From the NCBI GenBank assembly GCA_021831035.1, contig JAKBNL010000019.1:1-34127 (forward strand): 34,127 nucleotides of DNA, read 5' to 3'. A model generated the notes under the pieces. That model ran no database searches. It was not told the origin of the DNA and saw only the letters and a list, made by a program, of their open reading frames with translations. A program made the position numbers and the translations under genes. Within the stretch, counting starts at the first letter, position 1, and each line of letters begins with the position of its first letter. Positions 20,045 through 26,307 of this stretch are shown piece after piece. Source of the stretch: Actinomycetes bacterium (GTDB taxonomy: Bacteria > Actinomycetota > Acidimicrobiia > Acidimicrobiales > RAAP-2).

Positions 20045-21264
20045 TGGCGCTGGCGACGATCGACGAGGCGATAGCCCAGATCCGCGCGGGCGGGATCGTG
20101 GTGGTGGTCGACGACGAGGACCGCGAGAACGAGGGCGACCTGGTGATGGCGGCCGAGGACGTCACCCCCGAGTCGATGGCCTTCTTCCTCGAGCACACCT
20201 CGGGGGTGATCTGCGCGCCGCTCGAGAGCGAGCGGGCCGACGAGCTCGACCTGCCCCTCATGGTGAGCGCGAACACCGAGAGCCAGCGCACCGCCTTCAC
20301 CGTCTCGGTCGACTACCGCCACGGCACCACCACCGGCATCTCGGTCCACGACCGCGCCGCCACCGTGCGGGCGCTCGTCGACCCGGCGACCCGCGCGACC
20401 GACCTCAACCGGCCCGGTCACGTCTTCCCCCTGCGCTACCGCGAGGGCGGGGTCCTGAAGCGGGCCGGACACACCGAGGCCACGGTCGACCTGTGCCGCC
20501 TGGCCGGCAAGGCGCCGGTCGGCGTGCTGTGCGAGGTGGTGACCCCCGACAAGTCCGACATGGCCCGCCTGCCCGACCTCGAGGTCTTCGCCGAGCGTCA
20601 CGGGCTGCCGCTGGTGACGATCGCCGACCTCATCCGCTACCGGCGCCGCCACGAGAAGCTGGTGCGCCGGGTGGCCGAGGCGAGCCTGCCGACCGAGTAC
20701 GGCACCTTCAGCGCCCGGGTCTACGAGAGCGTGCTCGACCACGAGCAGCACATGGCCCTCGTCTACGGCGACCTCGCGAGCCGGCCCGACCCGCTCGTGC
20801 GGGTCCACTCCGAGTGCCTGACCGGCGACGCGCTGGGCTCGCTGCGCTGCGACTGCGGCCCCCAGCTGCACACGGCGCTCGCCAAGATCGCGGCCGAGGG
20901 GGCCGGGGTGGTGGTCTACCTGCGCGGCCACGAGGGACGGGGCATCGGCCTCGGCCACAAGATCCGCGCCTACGCCCTCCAAGAGGAGGGCCGCGACACC
21001 GTCGACGCCAACCTCGACCAGGGCCTGCCCGTGGACTCGCGTGAGTACGGGATCGGCGCGCAGATCCTCGAGGACCTGGGGGTGCACGCCATGCGGCTCA
21101 TGACCAACAACCCCGCGAAGTACGGCGGCCTCGAGGGGTTCGGGCTGCGCATCGTCGAGCGCGTCGCGCTCGAGAGCCAGCCCACGCCCTTCAACATCGA
21201 CTACCTGCGCACGAAGCGCGAGCGGCTCGGACACCTCCTCGAGGGCCTCGATGAGCTCGAGTGA
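20044..21264 (+). CDS. ribBA: Bifunctional 3,4-dihydroxy-2-butanone-4-phosphate synthase / GTP cyclohydrolase II
   Basis: Supplies both precursors of riboflavin from ribulose 5-phosphate and GTP. RibB part (about 1-205): VVVVDDEDRENEGDLVMAA, HTSGVICAPL, RHGTTTGISVHDRAATV, RPGHVFPLR, GHTEATVDLCRLAG. RibA part (about 206-406): VHSECLTGDALGSLRCDCG with three zinc cysteines, YLRGHEGRGIGL, DSREYGIGAQIL and LMTNNPAKYGGLEGFGL. 406 residues, normal. ATG 20044 shares a base with the ribD stop. The separate ribE gene (riboflavin synthase) often found between ribD and ribBA is missing here. Confidence 0.96.
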   Translation: MALATIDEAIAQIRAGGIVVVVDDEDRENEGDLVMAAEDVTPESMAFFLEHTSGVICAPLESERADELDLPLMVSANTESQRTAFTVSVDYRHGTTTGISVHDRAATVRALVDPATRATDLNRPGHVFPLRYREGGVLKRAGHTEATVDLCRLAGKAPVGVLCEVVTPDKSDMARLPDLEVFAERHGLPLVTIADLIRYRRRHEKLVRRVAEASLPTEYGTFSARVYESVLDHEQHMALVYGDLASRPDPLVRVHSECLTGDALGSLRCDCGPQLHTALAKIAAEGAGVVVYLRGHEGRGIGLGHKIRAYALQEEGRDTVDANLDQGLPVDSREYGIGAQILEDLGVHAMRLMTNNPAKYGGLEGFGLRIVERVALESQPTPFNIDYLRTKRERLGHLLEGLDELE

Positions 21265-21781
21265 CAAGACCCTGCTCGACCCCGCGGCGCTGGAGCGCCT
21301 CGCTGGGCGGGTCGGCCGTCACCTCGACCCGGCCCCCGAGGGCCGCGGTCGCCGGGTGGCGATCGCCTGCGCGCGCTTCAACGGCGGGGTGACCACCCGC
21401 CTGCTCGAGGGCGCCCTCGAGGCGCTGGGCGAGCACGGCGTCGAGCCCCACGACGTGACCGTCGCGTGGGTGCCCGGCGCGTTCGAGCTGCCCCTGGCCG
21501 CCCGGGCGCTCGCGGCCGGCGCCCCCGACGCGGTGGTCGCGCTCGGCGCGGTGATCCGCGGGGACACCGGTCACTACGACTTCGTGGCCGGCGAGTGCGC
21601 CCGCGGCCTGCAGGACGTCGCGCTCTCCACCGGGGTGCCCGTCGTCTTCGGGGTGCTCACCACCGACACGGTCGACCAGGCGCTCGCGCGCTCGCGCGCC
21701 GACGGGTCCAACAAGGGCCGCGAGGCGGCCGAGACGGCGCTGGCGACGGCGGCCCTCCTGCGGGGGCTCGGCGCGCGGTGA
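21251..21781 (+). CDS. ribH: Lumazine synthase (6,7-dimethyl-8-ribityllumazine synthase)
   Basis: Condenses the two riboflavin precursors into lumazine; forms an icosahedral or pentameric shell in known members. 176 residues: IACARFNGGVTTRLLEGAL (the RFN substrate motif), VAWVPGAFELPLAAR, GAVIRGDTGHYDFV with the catalytic His, and FGVLTTDTVDQALARS. Its N-terminus has about 15 more residues than the shortest homologues. ATG 21251 lies 14 bases inside ribBA. The stop overlaps the following gene in a GTGA. Confidence 0.96.
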   Translation: MSSSDKTLLDPAALERLAGRVGRHLDPAPEGRGRRVAIACARFNGGVTTRLLEGALEALGEHGVEPHDVTVAWVPGAFELPLAARALAAGAPDAVVALGAVIRGDTGHYDFVAGECARGLQDVALSTGVPVVFGVLTTDTVDQALARSRADGSNKGREAAETALATAALLRGLGAR

Positions 21782-21990
21782 GGGTCGAGGGGATCGTCAC
21801 CGCCTTCGATGAGGCGCGCGGCGACGGGGAGGTCACGACCGACCGGGGCGAGCGGCTCTACCTGCACTGCGTCGCGATCGCCGACGGCAGCCGGAGTGTC
21901 GCGCTCGGCGCGCGGGTGGCGGGTGAGCGGCGGGTCGGACGCCGCGGGGCCGACGAGATTGGGGCCCTCGAGAGGCTCGACGGGCCCTAG
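21778..21990 (+). CDS. Small cold-shock-domain-like protein (70 residues)
   Basis: A 70-residue protein starting at GTG 21778, coupled to ribH by a GTGA overlap. Residues 3-14 (VEGIVTAFDEAR) then GDGEVTTDRGERLYLHCVAIADGSRSVALGARV (in pieces) follow the cold-shock-domain pattern: a G-x-V-T-x-F strand, a GxGxV turn, an aromatic/His strand (LYLHC) and DGSR followed by a GxxV strand. This suggests a compact nucleic-acid-binding OB fold, though the aromatic RNP residues are only partly kept. Whether it acts on the rib mRNA is unknown. It ends on TAG inside a CTAG palindrome that is also the stop of the convergent gene. Confidence 0.72.
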   Translation: MRVEGIVTAFDEARGDGEVTTDRGERLYLHCVAIADGSRSVALGARVAGERRVGRRGADEIGALERLDGP

Positions 21991-22445
21991 CCGCTCTTCT
22001 TCAGCACCGGCGGCGGGCCGAGGGTGACGAGCGCCGCCGAGCGCACCGTCGCGGCCTGGATGATCGCGGCCTGCATCACCTGGAGGGCGGCCGAGCGCTG
22101 GGCGGCCGAGTGGGCGGTGCGCGTCGAGCGTCGGAACTGGGACCGCGCCTGGGCGACGGCCTGACGGAACGCCGCGTCGATCTGGGCCGCCGCCTCGCGG
22201 TAGTCCTTGAGCTCGCACTCATAGAGCGTCTCGGCCGGACTCTGACCGTCACCCGAGGAGTCGCTGGGGCGCGGGGCGTGGGGGCCGGAGCCCGCGACCA
22301 GCGCGGCGCAGCTCGCGTAGGGGCCGGTCGGCGAGGGGAGGGTGGTGGTCGTGGTCGTGGTGCCCCCGTGGTCGTCTGCCGCCGCGACGGCCGGGGGCGT
22401 GAGGATCACCAGGCTCACCAGCAGGGCCACGACGGTGCGGGCCAC
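21987..22445 (-). CDS. Secreted Thr-rich protein of unknown function
   Basis: 152 residues. A clear signal peptide is visible: MARTVVALLVSLVILTPPAVAAA, with likely cleavage near residue 23. A run of seven Thr (TTTTTTTLPSPTGP) and one Cys region (YASCAALV) follow, then an Ala/Gln/Arg-rich, probably helical region (about 80-135) and the end PPPVLKKSG. I do not recognise a domain. GTG 22445 was chosen because GAGGAG lies four bases upstream and the signal peptide begins there. It is divergent from a two-component system, so it may belong to that regulon (inference). Its stop overlaps the convergent gene in CTAG. Confidence 0.65.
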   Translation of the reverse strand: MARTVVALLVSLVILTPPAVAAADDHGGTTTTTTTLPSPTGPYASCAALVAGSGPHAPRPSDSSGDGQSPAETLYECELKDYREAAAQIDAAFRQAVAQARSQFRRSTRTAHSAAQRSAALQVMQAAIIQAATVRSAALVTLGPPPVLKKSG

Positions 22446-22465
22446 GACACTCCTCACCTGGTCCA

Positions 22466-22523
22466 AGGTAGTGAGGGTCGTCTCAGAACTACCTGTGAGG
22501 ATCCTGGAAATGCGGTGAGAACC
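22466..22523. promoter_or_regulatory. Divergent regulatory region with repeated GTGAGR
   Basis: Within the 141-base gap 22446-22586, GTGAGGGTC (22471-22479), GTGAGGATC (22495-22503) and GTGAGAACC (22515-22523) are direct repeats 24 and 20 bases apart, and an inverted CCTCAC lies at 22452. On the minus strand TACCTT (22470-22465) could be the -10 box of the secreted-protein gene. OmpR-family regulators bind direct repeats, so this may be the operator of the adjacent response regulator. Inference. Confidence 0.35.
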
Positions 22524-22560
22524 CGCGCCGTCTCGGGCGGGGCGGCGCGGCCGGGTCCGG

Positions 22561-22566
22561 TACGCT
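22561..22566 (+). promoter_or_regulatory. Candidate -10 box of the two-component operon
   Basis: TACGCT fits TAnnnT and would start transcription near 22573, leaving a leader of about 14 bases that consists almost entirely of the Shine-Dalgarno stretch GGGGAGGGGGAGG before ATG 22587. No clear -35. Confidence 0.45.
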
Positions 22567-22586
22567 CGCACCGGGGAGGGGGAGGC

Positions 22587-23276
22587 ATGGCGACGATCCT
22601 GGTCGTGGACGACGAGCCCGGCGTGCGCGACGTGCTCCAGGACGCCCTCGAGGGGGCCGGCTACGACGTCGTGACGGCGGCCAACGGGGCCGAGGGCCTC
22701 GACCAGCTGCGCCGCCACCACGCCGACCTGTGCGTGCTCGACATCAACATGCCCACCGTCAACGGCTTCGAGTTCGTCGAGCGACTGCGCGAGTCGGGTA
22801 CCAAGACGCCGGTCCTGATGCTCACCGCGCGCGACTCCAGCGGCGACGTGGAGCGCGGGCTGCGCCTCGGGGCCGACGACTACGTGAAGAAGCCCTACAA
22901 CCTCCAAGAGCTGCTGTTGCGGATCGCGGCGATCCTGCGACGCGCGGCCGACGAGGGTGAGGACGACCGGGTGATGACCTGCGGCCCGCTGGTGATGAAC
23001 GTCGACCGCCACGAGGTGACCTACGCCGAGGAGGCCGTCGACCTCTCGGCCACCGAGTTCCGCCTGCTCCAGGTCCTGCTCGAGCACGCCGAGCGGGTCG
23101 TCACGCGCGAGCAGCTGCTGCGCGACGTGTGGAACATCGACTTCGACTCCGAGACCTCGGTGCTCGACACGTACATCTCCTACGTGCGGCGCAAGGTGCA
23201 CCGCGACGGCTTCGCCCCGATCACCACCGTGCGCGGCGTCGGCTTCAAGGTGGTGGAGCCCCCGGCGAACCCGTGA
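22587..23276 (+). CDS. OmpR/PhoB-family response regulator
   Basis: DNA-binding response regulator of 229 residues. Receiver domain (1-120): acidic pair Asp8/Asp9 (ILVVDDEP), phospho-acceptor Asp52 (CVLDINMP), the LTARD switch segment and KKPY lysine. A winged-helix output domain (about 130-225) has LSATEFRLLQVLLEH, REQLLRDVW, VLDTYISYVRRK and TTVRGVGFKV. ATG 22587 has a strong GGAGG five bases upstream. It overlaps its partner kinase by four bases (GTGA), so the two form an operon. The signal and targets cannot be read from sequence; the flanking repeats at 22471-22523 are candidate sites. Confidence 0.93.
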   Translation: MATILVVDDEPGVRDVLQDALEGAGYDVVTAANGAEGLDQLRRHHADLCVLDINMPTVNGFEFVERLRESGTKTPVLMLTARDSSGDVERGLRLGADDYVKKPYNLQELLLRIAAILRRAADEGEDDRVMTCGPLVMNVDRHEVTYAEEAVDLSATEFRLLQVLLEHAERVVTREQLLRDVWNIDFDSETSVLDTYISYVRRKVHRDGFAPITTVRGVGFKVVEPPANP

Positions 23277-24619
23277 GGATCGCCACCCGGCTGACCCTGC
23301 TCTTCGTCTCGGTCACCCTGGTGGTCGCCGTGGCGGTGGGCTGGCTGGCCCTGGCGGTGGCGAGCCACGCGCGCTACCAGACCCTCTACGACCAGATCAA
23401 CGCCGTCGTCGACGCGGGGCTGCGCAACCCCTCGACGGCCCTCAACAACGCGCTCTACGTCAACCAGTACAACAACTACGACCTCGCCCTCGTGGTGGTC
23501 TACCCCTCGGGCAAGACCTCGGAGGTGGCCGAGCCGTCGGTGCCGCTCAGCGCGACGCCGACCATGGCCGACGTGGCCGCCTCGCGCAACCAGGTCGTCG
23601 CCGTGGGGGGACTGCCGGGCTTCGCCCTCCGCTCGCTCGACATCGGCGGGGGCGACTACCTGGTGGTCGCGGGCTCCACCCGCGCCATCGCCCGCCAGAC
23701 CGAGCACGAGGTCGTCGTCGTCGTCCTGGGCGCGATCCTCATCGCGCTGGTGGCCGGGGTGCTGGCGCGCGTGGTGATGCGCCGGGACCTGCGGGCGATG
23801 GGCCGGCTGATCGACTACGCGGTGGCCGTGGCCGACGGGGCCGAGGTCGGCGAGGTCCCGGCCCCGGCGGGCAGCCGGGACCTGGCGGACCTGCGCGACG
23901 CGCTCGCGGTGATGGTGCGCGCGCTGGCCGAGCGCATCGAGGTCCAGGCCCGCGGCGCGCGCATCATGCAGGAGTTCATCGACGACGCCTCCCACGAGCT
24001 GCGCACGCCGCTCACGGTCGTCAAGGGCTACACCGACCTGCTCGCCCAGGGGGGCCAGGACGAGGCCCGCCGGGCCCGGGCCCTCGAGCGCATGGGCCGC
24101 GAGATCGCTCGGATGGAGTCGCTCGTGCGCGACCTGCTGCTCGTCGCCCAGCTGCGCGAGGCCCCCCACCACCCCGACGAGGAGGTCGACGTCTCGGCGC
24201 TGGCGCGCGCGCGGGCCGAGGAGTTCGCCCTCGAGCACCCCGAGCGGCGCGTCGAGGTCGCCGTCGACGACGGCGTCGTCGCCTCGACGCGCGGCGACTA
24301 CTTCGAGCGCCTCCTCACCAACGCCCTCACCAACGTCGAGGGTCACACCCCCGCCGACGCCCCGGTGCGCGTGACCCTCGCGGGGGAGGGTCTCCGGGCC
24401 CGCCTGGTCGTCGAGGACGGCGGCCCGGGGCTGCCCGTCTACGGTGAGCGGCCCCGGCGATTCCAGCGCTTCGACGAGTCGCGCTCGCGCGAGACCGGCG
24501 GCTCGGGGCTGGGCATGAGCATCATGGCCGACATCGCCGAGTCGATGGGGGGGCGCCTGGCCACCGCGCGCAGCGACCTCGGTGGACTGCGGGTCGAGGT
24601 CGACTTCCCGCGCGCCTAG
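23273..24619 (+). CDS. Membrane sensor histidine kinase
   Basis: 448 residues. TM1 about 7-30; outward sensor region about 31-145 with an Asn/Tyr-rich patch NNALYVNQYNNYD; TM2 about 147-168; HAMP-like linker about 168-225; HisKA domain with phospho-acceptor His241 (DDASHELRTPLTVVKGY); ATPase domain with N box (LLTNALTNVEGHTP, about 347-360), VEDGGPGLP and GGSGLGMSI. All catalytic motifs are present, so it should be active. GTG 23273 overlaps the regulator gene in GTGA. The ligand is unknown. Its TAG stop lies in a CTAG shared with the convergent DUF1844 gene. Confidence 0.93.
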   Translation: MRIATRLTLLFVSVTLVVAVAVGWLALAVASHARYQTLYDQINAVVDAGLRNPSTALNNALYVNQYNNYDLALVVVYPSGKTSEVAEPSVPLSATPTMADVAASRNQVVAVGGLPGFALRSLDIGGGDYLVVAGSTRAIARQTEHEVVVVVLGAILIALVAGVLARVVMRRDLRAMGRLIDYAVAVADGAEVGEVPAPAGSRDLADLRDALAVMVRALAERIEVQARGARIMQEFIDDASHELRTPLTVVKGYTDLLAQGGQDEARRARALERMGREIARMESLVRDLLLVAQLREAPHHPDEEVDVSALARARAEEFALEHPERRVEVAVDDGVVASTRGDYFERLLTNALTNVEGHTPADAPVRVTLAGEGLRARLVVEDGGPGLPVYGERPRRFQRFDESRSRETGGSGLGMSIMADIAESMGGRLATARSDLGGLRVEVDFPRA

Positions 24620-24921
24620 GCCGGGCCGGCCGCGGCGCGCACGTAGGCCTGTTGGAGCTCGGCCAGGGCCTGGCGGTACAGCTCGGCGTGCTCGCCGAGG
24701 CGCTCCCCGCCGGCGCCGACCACGGCGGCGACCGTGTCGATCACCAGGCGGGCCGCGTCGAGGCGCGGCGGCTCCTCGCCCAGGCGCAGCGCGGCCACCT
24801 GCAACAAGACGAAGAGATGGTTGGCGAGGATCGTCTCGACCGGCGTGTCGCGCAGGTAGGCGGCCTCGGCGGCCAGCGCCTCGTCCTCGGGGGTGGCACC
24901 GGCCGCGGTCCGCTCGCTCAC
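24616..24921 (-). CDS. DUF1844 family protein
   Basis: A helical, Ala/Leu-rich protein of 101 residues with the DUF1844 pattern: TPVETILANHLFVLLQVAALRLGE (in pieces, about 27-50), then LDAARLVIDTVAAVV and a C-terminal YRQALAELQQAYVR helix. No function is established for the family as far as I know; it is commonly found beside infC in actinobacteria, as here. GTG 24921 follows a -10 box (TACCGT) by exactly six bases, which supports the start and implies a leaderless mRNA. It is divergent from infC and convergent with the histidine kinase gene. Confidence 0.82.
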   Translation of the reverse strand: MSERTAAGATPEDEALAAEAAYLRDTPVETILANHLFVLLQVAALRLGEEPPRLDAARLVIDTVAAVVGAGGERLGEHAELYRQALAELQQAYVRAAAGPA

Positions 24922-24927
24922 GGCGCC

Positions 24928-24933
24928 ACGGTA
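24928..24933 (-). promoter_or_regulatory. -10 box of a leaderless DUF1844 transcript
   Basis: On the minus strand TACCGT is followed by GGCGCC and then GTG, so transcription should begin on the start codon. The same layout, TACCGT-GGAGCC-GTG, precedes the EamA gene at 32248-32262. No -35 consensus is seen. Confidence 0.55.
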
Positions 24934-24996
24934 GCCGCCGGGGGCGGCCCCGGTCCCACCCGCGCCGGCCCCCGCGGGCTCCGGCGCGGGGTCTGC

Positions 24997-25002
24997 TAGC
25001 CT
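24997..25002 (+). promoter_or_regulatory. Candidate -10 box of the infC operon
   Basis: TAGCCT fits TAnnnT and would start transcription near 25009, giving a leader of about 127 bases, the longest in the window, before the ATC start of infC. No clear -35. Confidence 0.45.
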
Positions 25003-25097
25003 GGTCCGACAGTGCAGCAAGCGGGTCCGACGGGTTCGGGCCCCACCCGGCCACCGACGTGCGCCGTGGTACCGGTCCCCGAGTCCCGCGACCTGCG

Positions 25098-25116
25098 GCG
25101 ACGCCGACGGCGTCGC
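25098..25116 (+). promoter_or_regulatory. Perfect hairpin in the infC leader
   Basis: GCGACGCC (25098-25105) and GGCGTCGC (25109-25116) form a perfect 8-bp stem with a three-base loop, ending seven bases before the AAGGAG ribosome binding site (25124-25129) of infC. No run of T follows, so it is not an intrinsic terminator. A role in controlling infC translation, for example through L20 or IF3, is speculation. Confidence 0.4.
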
Positions 25117-25135
25117 GTCGAGCAAGGAGTGGGCT

Positions 25136-25717
25136 ATCGCAACAGCACCGGGAGACCGTCGCGTCAACGACCGCATCCGCGTCGACACCGTCCGGCTCAT
25201 CGATAACGAGGGCAATCAGAAGGGCGTGGTGTCGACCCGCGAGGCGCTGGCGTTGGCCCGCAGCCTGGACCTGGACCTCGTGGAGATCGCGCCGACGGCG
25301 CAGCCCCCGGTGGTGCGGATCATGGACTACGGCAAGTTCAAGTTCGACGAGGCCCAGCGGGCCAAGGAGTCGCGCCGCAAGTCCCAGAACGTGGGCATCA
25401 AGGAGATGAAGTACCGGCCCAAAATCGGCGCCGGGGACTTCGAGACCAAGACGCGACTCGTCGAGAAGTTCCTCGGCGAGGGTCACAAGGTGAAGATCAC
25501 CATCATGTTCCGGGGCCGCGAATCGGCCCACCCCGAGTTGGGCCGCAAGATCCTCGACCGGATCGTCGAGCGGCTGGCCGACGCGGCCCGCGTGGAGGCG
25601 GCGGCCAAGCTCGACGGGCGCAACATGACCATGGTGCTGGGCCCGGACAAGCGGGTTCGGGCGAAGACGAGTGAGGACGCCACGACCGGCGCCGAGGACA
25701 CGAACGAGGAGGGCTGA
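25136..25717 (+). CDS. infC: Translation initiation factor IF-3, ATC start codon
   Basis: Binds the 30S subunit, keeps it free of 50S and checks the start codon. The 193-residue protein carries the N-terminal signature RRVNDRIRVDTVRLID, then VSTREALALA, DLVEIAPTAQPPVVRIMDYGKFK, the linker, and the C-terminal domain with EMKYRPKIG, FLGEGHKVKITIMFRGRE. The conserved N-terminus lies upstream of any in-frame ATG, GTG or TTG. The only suitable start is ATC 25136, six bases after AAGGAG (25124-25129). Non-canonical starts are well known for infC (AUU in E. coli) because IF3 itself rejects them, giving autoregulation. Confidence 0.95.
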   Translation: MATAPGDRRVNDRIRVDTVRLIDNEGNQKGVVSTREALALARSLDLDLVEIAPTAQPPVVRIMDYGKFKFDEAQRAKESRRKSQNVGIKEMKYRPKIGAGDFETKTRLVEKFLGEGHKVKITIMFRGRESAHPELGRKILDRIVERLADAARVEAAAKLDGRNMTMVLGPDKRVRAKTSEDATTGAEDTNEEG

Positions 25718-25718
25718 G

Positions 25719-25913
25719 ATGCCGAAGATGAAGACCGACACCGGCGCGAAGAAGCGCATCAAGATCACCGGCACGGGCCGACTGCGCCGGGGCAAGGCCT
25801 TCCGCGGCCACCTCATGGAGGGCAAGAGCTCGGTGCGCGCGCGCCGGCTCGGCCGCGAGGCCGACGTCGCGCCGGGCCAGGCCAAGCGCGTCAAGCGGAT
25901 GATGGGCCTGTAA
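25719..25913 (+). CDS. rpmI: Ribosomal protein bL35
   Basis: Large-subunit protein of 64 residues, the normal length. [21 protein letters not shown] (in pieces) at the N-terminus and [15 protein letters not shown] with a very basic tail identify it. ATG 25719 lies one base after the infC stop, with GAGGAGGG (25706-25713) as ribosome binding site. The infC-rpmI-rplT order is widely conserved. Confidence 0.97.
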   Translation: MPKMKTDTGAKKRIKITGTGRLRRGKAFRGHLMEGKSSVRARRLGREADVAPGQAKRVKRMMGL

Positions 25914-25941
25914 GCGCCGAGACGAGGGAAGAGAGACAGAC

Positions 25942-26301
25942 ATGGCACGAGTCAAGAGGGCCGTCAACGCCAAGAAGCACCACAAGGCCGTCCTCGAGGA
26001 GGCCAAGGGCTACTACGGCGACCGCAGCCGAACGTTCCGCGCCGCCAACCAGGCCGTCCAGCACTCGGGGGTCTACGCCTTCCGGGATCGCCGGGCGCGC
26101 AAGGGCGAGATGCGCAAGCTCTGGATCCAGCGGATCAACGCCGGGGCCCGCGCCCACGGGCTGAGCTACAGCCGGTTCATCGCCGGGCTCAACGCGGCCG
26201 GCATCGAGATCGACCGGCGCATGCTGGCCGACCTCGCGGTCACCGATGACGCCGCGTTCGCCCGGATCGTGGCGCTGGCCACCGACGCCCTGGCGAAGTA
26301 G
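25942..26301 (+). CDS. rplT: Ribosomal protein bL20
   Basis: Large-subunit assembly protein of 119 residues that binds 23S rRNA and in some bacteria represses its own operon. [19 protein letters not shown] at the N-terminus, [35 protein letters not shown] and [20 protein letters not shown] are all typical. A purine-rich GAGGGAAGAGAG precedes ATG 25942. Its TAG stop (26299-26301) is in the same frame as the next gene, which begins directly behind it with no ordinary start codon. Confidence 0.97.
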   Translation: MARVKRAVNAKKHHKAVLEEAKGYYGDRSRTFRAANQAVQHSGVYAFRDRRARKGEMRKLWIQRINAGARAHGLSYSRFIAGLNAAGIEIDRRMLADLAVTDDAAFARIVALATDALAK

Positions 26302-26307
26302 GTCGCG

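Noticed and set aside
25098..25116. Intrinsic terminator between DUF1844 and infC
   Set aside because: The hairpin is perfect but has no T-run and lies directly before the infC ribosome binding site.
25012..25206. Possible small gene in the infC leader
   Set aside because: It overlaps the infC ribosome binding site and N-terminus out of frame and has a random Arg/Pro-rich composition.
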